A model generated the notes under the pieces. It was not told the DNA's origin, did no database searches, and was given only the letters and a program-made list of their open reading frames with translations. The translations under genes and the position numbers were made by a program. From DASRVA01 sp050732935 (GTDB lineage Bacteria > Gemmatimonadota > Gemmatimonadetes > JACCXV01 > JAHWKZ01), in contig JBOHRW010000205.1 of the NCBI GenBank assembly GCA_050732935.1, positions 1 to 22,615 on the forward strand: a stretch of 22,615 nt of DNA, written 5' to 3'. Positions 14,949 to 21,628 of the stretch are shown here, one piece after another. Each line of letters starts with the position of its first letter. Position 1 is the stretch's first letter.

Positions 14949-16223
14949 TCAGGATGGCGGGCAAAGGGTTTCGCGGCCGCCCATGTACGGCCTCAACACC
15001 TCGGGCACCACGACGTTGCCCTCCATGTCCTGGAAGTTCTCCAGGATCGCGATCAGCGTCCTGGGCAGGGCCAGGGCGCTGCCGTTGAGCGTGTGGGGAT
15101 GGCGCGTGCCGCCGTCGGACCGGTAGCGCAGATTCGCCCGCCGGGCCTGATAGGCCTCGCAGTTCGAGCACGACGAGACCTCGAGCCACGTCCCCACACC
15201 CGGCGCCCAGGCCTCGAGATCATACGTCTTGGTGGCGGCGTTCCCCATGTCTTCCGCCGCGAGCAGCGAGACCCGATACGGGATCTCGAGCGCCTGCAGG
15301 ATCGCCTCGGCGTCGACGGTCAGCGACTCCAGCTCCTCGTACGACGACTCGGGAGTCGTAATCTTCACCAGCTCCACCTTGTCGAACTGGTGGACGCGGA
15401 TGAGACCCCGCGTGTCACGTCCATGGGCGCCGGCCTCGCGACGGAAACAGGCCGTGTACGAGCAGTAGCGCAGCGGCAGCACCCCGGCGTCCAGGATCTC
15501 GTCGCGATGCCAGCCCATGATCGGCACCTCGGCCGTCGGGATGAGGTACAGCTCGTCCCGCTCGGCCAGGTAGAGCTGGTCCCCGAAGCGGGGCAGGTGC
15601 CCGGTGGCGGTCGCCGTCTCCGGGTTGACCAGATAGGGCAGGTTCAGCTCGTGATAGCCGGTGGCGCGGCCACGGTCCAGCATGAACGCCACCAGCGCCC
15701 GGGACAGGGCCGCCCCCTCGCCGACCAGCCCGACGAAGCCCGACCCCGAGATCTTGGCCGCCCGCGCGAGATCGAGCGCTTCCAGCCGCTCCCCGATCTC
15801 CCAGTGCGGCTTCGGCTCGAAGTCGAAGGCGCGCGGCTCCCCCCACTCGCGCACGATCCGGTTGGAGCCGGCGTCGCCAGCGGGCACCGAGACATGGGGC
15901 AGGTTGGGGACCTGGAGGAGCAGCGAGTCGAGCGTCTCCTTGAGCGCGCTCCCCTGGTCGTCCAGCGCCTTGATGCGCTCGCTCACCCTCCGCATCCCGG
16001 ACTTCAGCCCCTCCGCCTGTTTCTCTTGGCCGGCCCCGATCAGGCGGCCGATCTCCTTGGAGCTGGCGTTCCGCTCGGCTTTCAGCTGCTCGCTCTCGGC
16101 GAGCAGCCTTCGATGCTCGACGTCCAGCGAGATCAGACGCTCGACTTCCGCCGTCTCGCCGCGCTTCCGAAGGGCCTCGCGCAGCGCGTCGGGGTCATTG
16201 CGGAGCAGCCGAACGTCGATCAC
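14949..16223 (-). CDS. serS: Seryl-tRNA synthetase
   Basis: The 424-residue class II synthetase has an N-terminal coiled-coil tRNA-binding arm (about 28-105, including the VERLISLDVEHRRLLAESEQ region). The catalytic core includes motif 2 (CFRREAGAHGRDTRGLIRVH) and motif 3 (NGSALALPRTLIAILENFQ). It charges tRNA(Ser) with serine. I chose the GTG at 16223: it starts MIDVRLLRNDP as in other SerRS proteins, overlaps the preceding stop by four bases (GTGA) and has GAGGAAGAGG upstream. The frame is open further upstream, but that region lies in the previous gene and is not SerRS-like. A housekeeping enzyme inside an envelope-related gene run is notable but not unique. Confidence 0.98.
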   Translation of the reverse strand: MIDVRLLRNDPDALREALRKRGETAEVERLISLDVEHRRLLAESEQLKAERNASSKEIGRLIGAGQEKQAEGLKSGMRRVSERIKALDDQGSALKETLDSLLLQVPNLPHVSVPAGDAGSNRIVREWGEPRAFDFEPKPHWEIGERLEALDLARAAKISGSGFVGLVGEGAALSRALVAFMLDRGRATGYHELNLPYLVNPETATATGHLPRFGDQLYLAERDELYLIPTAEVPIMGWHRDEILDAGVLPLRYCSYTACFRREAGAHGRDTRGLIRVHQFDKVELVKITTPESSYEELESLTVDAEAILQALEIPYRVSLLAAEDMGNAATKTYDLEAWAPGVGTWLEVSSCSNCEAYQARRANLRYRSDGGTRHPHTLNGSALALPRTLIAILENFQDMEGNVVVPEVLRPYMGGRETLCPPS

Positions 16224-16804
16224 CCCTCTTCCTCCACGAGGCGACGGTTCAGCGGCTGGCTCTGGTAGGCCCACTCGAAGCGGACGAACCGCGACTGCGG
16301 ATCGTCGGGGAACTCCGTGCCGGCTTCGGTGATTCGGAGCTTGGCGTAGTTGATGGGGATGACCCCGGAAGAAAGACGCGAGATCCGGAACGCGTAGACG
16401 TGGCCCTCGACCACGGGAACGCCCGTCGAGTCTTCGACCGCGCTGTAGCCGTCCTGGGGGGCCTCGATCACCGAGTCGAAATCGACCGGCCCCAGGTCCT
16501 GGATGCCGGTGCGGGCCAGCGAGATCTCGACCAGCGAAGAGAACGGCCGCAGGATCAGCGTGCCGTCGGCTCGCGCGTCGAGGACCCAGCTTCCGAGCGA
16601 GCTGCCGAACCCGTCCGTTCCGATGAAGAGGCGCTGCGCGGTCGGGAAGTCCCAGGCGCTCGGGAAGCCCGGCAGGGCGAGCTCCCAGACCTGCGACTCC
16701 CCGGCGCTCACGTCGGGCGTTATGGTGCGGAAGGGATTGTCCTCGTCGCACCCGAGGCCGCCGATCAGCAGGAGCGCGGCGACGACGTCAAGCAGTCGTC
16801 GCAT
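16220..16804 (-). CDS. Predicted lipoprotein of unknown function
   Basis: I do not recognise this 194-residue protein. It has a typical short lipoprotein-style N-terminus, with two Arg then a hydrophobic run LLDVVAALLLIGGLGC. Cys19 is the likely lipid site, although Gly rather than Leu at -3 is unusual. The rest is beta-rich and moderately acidic (ESQVWELALPGFPSAWDFPT near the start, FVRFEWAYQSQPLNRRLVEE at the end), without Cys or obvious catalytic motifs. The ATG at 16804 lies within the 3' end of the SDR gene (17-base overlap), and its stop overlaps the serS GTG by four bases, so it is translated as part of this gene run. An envelope or cargo-binding role is possible but unsupported. Confidence 0.8.
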   Translation of the reverse strand: MRRLLDVVAALLLIGGLGCDEDNPFRTITPDVSAGESQVWELALPGFPSAWDFPTAQRLFIGTDGFGSSLGSWVLDARADGTLILRPFSSLVEISLARTGIQDLGPVDFDSVIEAPQDGYSAVEDSTGVPVVEGHVYAFRISRLSSGVIPINYAKLRITEAGTEFPDDPQSRFVRFEWAYQSQPLNRRLVEEEG

Positions 16805-17762
16805 CGCTGCCGACCTCCTTCGCCGTTCCGGCCGCCACGCGCGCCCGGGCCTCCTCCAACACGTCATTCGCCGTCTCCTTCCATTCGATGCGTGGACGCC
16901 AGCCCGCCTCGGACCGGAACTTCGCAGGATCTCCCACCATCCAGGCGATATCGGCGGGACGTGTCCGCGAAGGATCGATCTCGAGACGCACCGGTCGACG
17001 GGCCAGTCCGCACAGATCCTCCAGCGACTCCTTGAGGCTCCGGCCGCGCCCGCCGCACACGTTGTATACCTCCCCCGGCCGCCCGCGCTCCATCAGCAAG
17101 AGATATGCACCGACGACATCGCGCACGTCGAGCAGGTCGCGAACAACCTCGACGTTGCCCACCGTGATCGTCTCCGGGCCGAGACCCGCCTCCGCTTCGG
17201 CGATCCGGCGCGCGACCGACGGGAACAGGTATGGCTCCCATTGACCAGGCCCCGTGTGCGGAAAGGATCGCGCCCGGACGACCTCCATCCCGAACGTCCG
17301 GGCATACTGCTCGCCGAGGAGGTCCTGATCGGCCTTGCTCCCTCCGTACGGACTGACGGGTGCCATCGTCCGGTCCTCGGCCGCCGGCCCGGCCGCCGGG
17401 TCCAGGTCTCCGTAGACCTCGCACGAGGTGACGAGCAGGACGCGCTCGACCCCCGTTCGGCGACAGGCTTCCAGGACGTGGAGCGCCCCCCCCGCGTTCA
17501 CCTCGTAAGTGGCGATCGGCTTCTCGAACGAGTTCGCGACGCTGGCCTTTCCCGCCAGGTGGATCACGGCGTCCGGCCGCGTCTCGTCGATCGTCCGGAA
17601 GACGGCGGCGATGTCGCGAACGTCGAGCTCGACGATCGGCTCGGGCCCCGCAACGGAATCCGCGGAGAGCACGGTCCCCGACACCGAATGTCCCGCGGCC
17701 CCCAGCGCCGCGCCCAGATGTCGCCCCACGAATCCTTCGATGCCGGTGACGAGGACGCGCAT
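16788..17762 (-). CDS. NAD(P)-dependent sugar epimerase/reductase, GDP-6-deoxy-mannose reductase-like
   Basis: The 324-residue extended SDR has the Rossmann motif TGIEGFVGRHL (about 6-16), HLAGKASV, and Ser/Glu in TSCEVYG. The catalytic YxxxK is in SPYGGSKADQD (Tyr139, Lys143), and SFPHTGPGQ is the substrate-binding segment. The last is characteristic of GDP-4-keto-6-deoxy-D-mannose reductases (RMD: S-F-N-H-T-G-P-G-Q), with Pro replacing Asn here. It would reduce or epimerise a GDP-4-keto sugar to a deoxyhexose such as GDP-rhamnose. ManC two genes upstream would supply GDP-mannose, but no GDP-mannose 4,6-dehydratase is in the window. A different NDP-sugar epimerase is the main alternative. 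It starts at an ATG 67 bases after the GlmU-like gene with no strong Shine-Dalgarno. Confidence 0.85.
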   Translation of the reverse strand: MRVLVTGIEGFVGRHLGAALGAAGHSVSGTVLSADSVAGPEPIVELDVRDIAAVFRTIDETRPDAVIHLAGKASVANSFEKPIATYEVNAGGALHVLEACRRTGVERVLLVTSCEVYGDLDPAAGPAAEDRTMAPVSPYGGSKADQDLLGEQYARTFGMEVVRARSFPHTGPGQWEPYLFPSVARRIAEAEAGLGPETITVGNVEVVRDLLDVRDVVGAYLLLMERGRPGEVYNVCGGRGRSLKESLEDLCGLARRPVRLEIDPSRTRPADIAWMVGDPAKFRSEAGWRPRIEWKETANDVLEEARARVAAGTAKEVGSDATTA

Positions 17763-17829
17763 AGGAACGACGGGGTGGGAGGAAGGCGACGGGCTGGCCC
17801 AGGAAGACCGCTGTTCGACGGCTGTGAAG

Positions 17830-19053
17830 TTATGCCCCCGGCGAAGCCGGGCAAGCCGCGAGAGCTTCGAGGATCGCCTCCTCGCCGGCCTCCAGACGCT
17901 GTTCCCGGCGCGCCATCGCCACCCTCGCGGCGTCCCGGAAGTCGTCGAAGCGGACCGGGCGCCGCTCCACCCCGTCGTACCATGAGAAGTCGGGCAACCA
18001 GGCCGGCGAGACCGCCCGGCCGCCGAAGAAGTGGGTCGCCACCCCCAGCCGGACGCCGGTCGTCAGGAGGGAGCCGATCCCCGTCTTCACGTGGTCGCCC
18101 AGGAAGGCCCCGAGCTTCAAGAGGCCGGTGTCGACCCGGCCCTCGGGACCCTGGACGCGCACCGTGCCGTAGGTGTTCTTGAGGTCGCTGTTCACCGTGC
18201 CGGCGCCCAGGTTCGCCCACTCCCCCAGAAAGGAATGGCCCAGGAACCCGTCGTGGGCCTTGTTGGCGAAACCCTGGAAGACCGTCAGCTCGACCTCGCC
18301 GCGCACCTTGCAGCGGGGGCCGATCGACGATCCGCCTCCCACGTGGCCGCCCAGGATCGTGCTCTCCGGACCGACGTACAGGGGACCCTTGAGCACGGCG
18401 TGGGCGCCCACCTTGACGCCGCGGTCGAGCAGGATCGGACCCTCGGTCGAGTCCAGGACCGAGAACGCCCCCACCAGGACGCCGGTCGCGGCCCGCGGCG
18501 GCTCGCCGATCACGGCCGTCGGCGATGCCGGCTCGAGCGCCACTCCCGCGAAATCCGCCGCGTCCTCGACGAGAAGCTCGGCGTTACGATCCATCAGTTC
18601 CCAGATCGAGGTCACGCTCCGCCCGCCGGCAGTCGCCGCGGGCAGATCGAGCCCCGCCAGCGCCTCCCGCGCGGCCCCGGCCTCGGCCAGGCTGCCGGCC
18701 AGCTCCCGCGCCACCGGCGCGTCCACCCGCCAGCCCACCGGGGCGCCCTCGCAGAGGTACATGACCGGCTCGTCCCCGAAGGCCCACTCCGGCGGCGACG
18801 CCCAGGCGGAGACGGCGATCCGGTAGCCGTCCGCAGGGTCCGGCCAGGCATTGAGCGTCGGCGGATCTCCGGAGCGGAAGGCGCAGCCCACCACCCTCGG
18901 GTCACAGAGGAGGGCCCCGAGCGGCCCGTGACGCTGGCTCCAGCGGGCGCGAAAGCTCCGGGTGCCGGCCAGCAGGTCGGCGACCGGCCGGGTCGCCGCG
19001 AGCGGCCAGAAGGGCGCTCGGGGTGGATCGATCAGGACGAGCGGCGGGGTCAC
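17830..19053 (-). CDS. GlmU-like sugar nucleotidyltransferase/acyltransferase
   Basis: The 407-residue protein has an unusual N-terminal nucleotidyltransferase domain beginning LIDPPRAPFWPLAATRPVAD, a pattern shared with the GlmU-family group annotated as NTP_transf_4 in Bacteroidetes-like bacteria (P-L-x-x-T-R-P-V and a following R-W). The standard L-x-G-G-x-G-T-R-M motif of true GlmU is absent. From about residue 205 the sequence becomes a left-handed beta helix of hexapeptide repeats (GVKVGAHAVLKGPLYVGPES and following). It contains HSFLGEWANLGAGTVNSDLK, the diagnostic segment of this group. It probably activates or acylates an envelope sugar; the exact substrate is unknown. The GTG at 19053 overlaps the SPOR gene stop (GTGA). 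Confidence 0.85.
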   Translation of the reverse strand: MTPPLVLIDPPRAPFWPLAATRPVADLLAGTRSFRARWSQRHGPLGALLCDPRVVGCAFRSGDPPTLNAWPDPADGYRIAVSAWASPPEWAFGDEPVMYLCEGAPVGWRVDAPVARELAGSLAEAGAAREALAGLDLPAATAGGRSVTSIWELMDRNAELLVEDAADFAGVALEPASPTAVIGEPPRAATGVLVGAFSVLDSTEGPILLDRGVKVGAHAVLKGPLYVGPESTILGGHVGGGSSIGPRCKVRGEVELTVFQGFANKAHDGFLGHSFLGEWANLGAGTVNSDLKNTYGTVRVQGPEGRVDTGLLKLGAFLGDHVKTGIGSLLTTGVRLGVATHFFGGRAVSPAWLPDFSWYDGVERRPVRFDDFRDAARVAMARREQRLEAGEEAILEALAACPASPGA

Positions 19054-19631
19054 CGCGCGGCGCGGATCGTCGTCCGGGCCGTCCACGCCTCGGCGTACCC
19101 CATTAGGGCGAGCCGCGCCCGGAGGGGCTCGGCCTCCTCCGGGGTCGCGAAGTCGCCCACCTGGACCTTGTACCAGGGATCGACGCGCTCGACGTACACG
19201 GGCTGGCCCTCCAGGCGGTCTTCCAGTCGTCGCGCCACCCCGGCCGCGGTGGAACGATCCCGCGCCGCGAAGATCTGGACGCGATAGCCGATCGTGAGCG
19301 TGGCAAGGTCGGGCGGGACAGCCACGGCCGGGCCCGCGTCGGCCGGGGCAGTCCGCACCGTGCCGGTCACCACCGTCTGGCGCTCGACGGGGACCGGGTC
19401 GGCCGTGGCCGACCCGGTGTCGGCGTGGAAGCGGCCGTCCGGCGTGACGTGACCAACGACGGTCGTCTCTCCCGCGTCGGCGGCCGGGCCCTCGGGCCCC
19501 CTCGGCGTCTCGGCTTCCGCCGCCGGTCGCGGGGCTTCCCGGGCGGCCGACGACGGCGGGCGCTCGGCATAGGGTCCGGCGCACGCGACCGCCAGCCCGA
19601 CGAGCGTCACGAGGGACGGGCGGGCGATCAT
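19050..19631 (-). CDS. SPOR-domain lipoprotein
   Basis: The 193-residue protein begins with a hydrophobic signal and LAVAC (Cys17 as likely lipid site). A long Pro/Ala/Glu-rich disordered region follows, then a C-terminal SPOR domain (about 113-187) with YRVQIFAARDRSTAAGVARR and WYKVQVGDFATPEEAEPLRA. SPOR domains bind glycan strands of septal peptidoglycan stripped of stem peptides, so the protein probably localises to the division site or envelope. It differs from RlpA in lacking the double-psi barrel. The ATG at 19631 overlaps the manC stop (ATGA), and its own stop overlaps the next GTG (GTGA), which fixes both ends. Confidence 0.88.
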   Translation of the reverse strand: MIARPSLVTLVGLAVACAGPYAERPPSSAAREAPRPAAEAETPRGPEGPAADAGETTVVGHVTPDGRFHADTGSATADPVPVERQTVVTGTVRTAPADAGPAVAVPPDLATLTIGYRVQIFAARDRSTAAGVARRLEDRLEGQPVYVERVDPWYKVQVGDFATPEEAEPLRARLALMGYAEAWTARTTIRAAR

Positions 19632-20701
19632 CCGCTCTCCCCGTCGGCCGTCACCCGCCGGACGAACGAGCGGATCTCCTCCAGCCGGTCCCGCGCCGCC
19701 ACCAGCGTGGCCTCCCCGGTCCGCACGATGATGACGTCCGAGACGCCCAGCGCGGCCACCAGGCCGCCATCGGCGAACGCGATCACGTCGTCGCACGCCT
19801 CCAGCCGGCAGTCGCCCACCTCGATGTTCCCCTGCTCGGAGAGCGGCAGCCACCTGGACAGGCTCTCCCACGACCCCAGGTCGTCCCAGCCCCAGTCGGC
19901 GGCCGGCAGCACCACCGCGCGATCGGTCTCCTGCATGATCCCGTAGTCGATCGACGTGGCCTCTACCGCGTCGTAGTAGCGCTCCAGCGCCCCCTGCCGG
20001 TCGGCCGCCCAGTCCTCCACGGCGGACGCGATCGCCCGGCGTATGAGCGGCAGGTGACGGGCGTACTCGTCCAGGAACACCGACGCCCGGCCACAGAACA
20101 GGCCGCTGTTCCAGTAATGGGTGCCGCTCCGCCAGAGCTCGCGGGCGGTCTCCGCATCCGGCTTCTCCAGAAAGCGCCGGACCCTCCACGCGACGCCCGC
20201 GCCGGGGCCGTGACTTTCGCCCCGCTCGACGTACCCGTAGCCGGTCTCGGGACGGCTGGGGACGATGCCGAAGAGAACGAGGACGGGGTCTTCCGAGGCG
20301 ATCTGGAGCGCCGTGGCGGCGCTGGTGCGGAAGGCGTCGGCGTCCCCGATGGCGTGGTCGGCGGGAAGGACCAGCATGGCACCCTCCGGATCGGCGGCGG
20401 CCAGGAGGCCCGCCGCGAGGCCGATCGCGGGAGCGGTGTTCCGCGCCTCGGGCTCGCCCACGATCCGCTCCTGCGCGACCTCGGGGCACTCGGCCGCCAC
20501 CCGCTCGACGAGAGCCCTGCCGGTGAAGATCCAACGCCCCTGGGGAGGCACCAGTCCGTCCAGCCGATCGGCCGTCTCGCGCAACATCGTCCGATCGGAG
20601 AGGAGCGGCAGGAGCTGCTTCGGCCGCTCGGGCGTGGAGGCGGGCCAGAAGCGCTCGCCCACGCCGCCCGCGAGGATGACAGCGTGATTCACGGTCTTCA
20701 A
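19628..20701 (-). CDS. manC: Mannose-1-phosphate guanylyltransferase
   Basis: The protein (357 residues from the TTG) shows the GDP-mannose pyrophosphorylase motifs: ILAGGVGERFWPAST with PERPKQLL (nucleotide and pyrophosphate binding), EARNTAPAIGLAA, LPADHAI, TGYGYVERG, FLEKPD, NSGLFCGR, SIDYGIMQ and WDDLGSWES. It makes GDP-mannose from mannose-1-phosphate and GTP, and lacks the C-terminal phosphomannose isomerase domain of the bifunctional form. Two starts are possible: TTG at 20701, which overlaps the HepT-like stop in a TTGA arrangement, or GTG at 20692, giving MNHAVILAGG as in most relatives. Ribosome-binding sites do not decide. It precedes the SPOR and GlmU-like genes, consistent with envelope polysaccharide synthesis. 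Confidence 0.93.
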   Translation of the reverse strand: MKTVNHAVILAGGVGERFWPASTPERPKQLLPLLSDRTMLRETADRLDGLVPPQGRWIFTGRALVERVAAECPEVAQERIVGEPEARNTAPAIGLAAGLLAAADPEGAMLVLPADHAIGDADAFRTSAATALQIASEDPVLVLFGIVPSRPETGYGYVERGESHGPGAGVAWRVRRFLEKPDAETARELWRSGTHYWNSGLFCGRASVFLDEYARHLPLIRRAIASAVEDWAADRQGALERYYDAVEATSIDYGIMQETDRAVVLPAADWGWDDLGSWESLSRWLPLSEQGNIEVGDCRLEACDDVIAFADGGLVAALGVSDVIIVRTGEATLVAARDRLEEIRSFVRRVTADGESG

Positions 20702-20925
20702 CGACCCCCAACCGGGAGGATCCCCTGCTGCCGGAAGAACTGGCCCAACTGCGCGACAAATGCCCGGATGTCACCAAGCTCCTCCAGCACGGCGATCACC
20801 TTCTCGGGGATGAGCTCGGCGTAGCCATGAACAAGGAGGTTCCGGAAGCCAGCCGCCCCTTCCAGCCTGGTGAGCCGGCGCTCAATCGTCTCGAGCAGCG
20901 TCCGAACCGTCTCCGCTTCCACCAC
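20698..20925 (-). CDS. Short HepT-like HEPN toxin-type protein
   Basis: The 75-residue protein carries the HEPN RNase motif R-X4-H-X-Y as GFRNLLVHGY (Arg28, His33, Tyr35). Around it lie an N-terminal helix (VRTLLETIERRLTRL) and a C-terminal helix (EKVIAVLEELGDIRAFVAQL) like those of HepT (DUF86) toxins. Known HepT proteins are about 110-145 residues; the central helical part between the first helix and the motif is missing here. HepT acts as an RNase dimer and is silenced when its MNT partner adenylylates the motif Tyr. The GTG at 20925 is backed by GAGGAGGGG seven bases upstream, inside the partner gene, which it overlaps by 44 bases. Its stop overlaps a possible manC start. It may be a minimal active form or a degenerate toxin. 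Confidence 0.75.
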   Translation of the reverse strand: MVEAETVRTLLETIERRLTRLEGAAGFRNLLVHGYAELIPEKVIAVLEELGDIRAFVAQLGQFFRQQGILPVGGR

Positions 20926-21364
20926 CGAACGTCCCCTCCTCGATGCGCCGGCTCAGATACCGAGTGAAGATCGATCGCGCGGTCTCCATGTCGCAATATC
21001 GCCCGACGCGTTCGATGTAGAAGCGGTGTCGCAGGCGTTCGTCGCGCGAAAGGATCAGGCGCCCCGATCGCAGCGCGTTGAACGATAGACCAATAGGAGC
21101 GTTGTTCAGCGCGACCACGTTCACGGGACAGTCTAGCTCCCGCTCGATCGTGGCTTCCAGCTCGAGGGCACGATCCACGACCAGCGGTCCGTTCTCCGCG
21201 AACCAGACTGCTACGTCTATATCGCTGCGCGGTCCGGCCCGGCCCTTGGCGACCGAGCCGAACAGGTAGGCGAAGCGAACGTCCTTCTCGGCCGCCAGCA
21301 TGGACCGGAGCCTCGAGAGAACCTCGTCCGCGGCGAACGGCGCGAGCCTCGCAGTGCGAATCAT
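20882..21364 (-). CDS. MNT-family minimal nucleotidyltransferase (MntA-like antitoxin)
   Basis: The 160-residue protein has the signature GSX10DXD as GSVAKGRAGPRSDID (Gly36, Ser37, Asp48, Asp50) in the LFGSVAKG context of MNT-domain antitoxins. C-terminal helices ending FTRYLSRRIEEGTFG follow. Partners of this kind adenylylate the Tyr of HEPN toxins such as HepT, and the adjacent, overlapping HepT-like gene supports that role. One oddity is that the strand expected to carry a third acidic residue reads VNVVALNNA (81-89), with Asn82 and Ala85 in place of the Asp residues usual in vDlvdLn. The last 13 residues after the conserved end overlap the toxin gene. The ATG at 21364 was chosen as the first ATG before the domain; the ribosome-binding site is weak. 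Confidence 0.85.
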   Translation of the reverse strand: MIRTARLAPFAADEVLSRLRSMLAAEKDVRFAYLFGSVAKGRAGPRSDIDVAVWFAENGPLVVDRALELEATIERELDCPVNVVALNNAPIGLSFNALRSGRLILSRDERLRHRFYIERVGRYCDMETARSIFTRYLSRRIEEGTFGGGSGDGSDAARDD

Positions 21365-21428
21365 GACAAAGAACCTAGCCGCCGGTTCGCGAGCCGAGCA
21401 ACCGCCGGGGCGAAGGCATGGATCGAGC

Positions 21429-21457
21429 TTGACATGAGCCGAGCGGGAACGTACAGT
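21429..21457 (+). promoter_or_regulatory. Sigma70-type promoter for the terminal lipoprotein gene
   Basis: A perfect -35 box TTGACA (21429-21434), a 17-nt spacer and TACAGT (21452-21457, four of six -10 bases). Transcription would begin near 21464, leaving a leader of about 165 nt before the ATG at 21629. It is divergent from the MNT/HEPN module. Confidence 0.6.
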
Positions 21458-21476
21458 CGACACAAGCCATTGGTGA

Positions 21477-21556
21477 CGTTCCGGTTGTTCTTCTCCAGCC
21501 GCTTTCCGGAACGCCTTTCCCGCTTGTAGTGCTTCGGTCGGTCGCTCGGCCGCGAC
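21477..21556 (+). promoter_or_regulatory. Structured 5' leader with two hairpins
   Basis: Within the predicted leader, CGTTCCGG (21477-21484) pairs perfectly with CCGGAACG (21506-21513) across a pyrimidine-rich 21-base loop. GTCGC (21541-21545) pairs with GCGAC (21552-21556) across a six-base loop. Neither matches a riboswitch class I know. A regulatory leader or mRNA-stability element is possible. Confidence 0.3.
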
Positions 21557-21628
21557 TTGAAGATCGCCCCACCGCTTTCCCGGCCTGTCGGATCGCTGCA
21601 GCAGTTCCTCGCGCGATGGGAGGTCTTC

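Noticed and set aside
14358..16268. 636-codon plus-strand open frame opposite the kinase and serS
   Set aside because: It spans two well-supported minus-strand genes and shows no recognisable domain, signal sequence or ribosome-binding site.
16503..18182. 559-codon plus-strand open frame opposite the lipoprotein, SDR and GlmU-like genes
   Set aside because: It crosses three real minus-strand genes and turns into Arg/Pro/Ser low complexity at its end, as expected for an antisense frame.
21365..21430. Promoter for the MNT/HEPN module on the minus strand
   Set aside because: TTGCTC with TAGGTT about 18 bases away matches only three consensus bases in each box and would leave almost no leader before the ATG; too weak to annotate.
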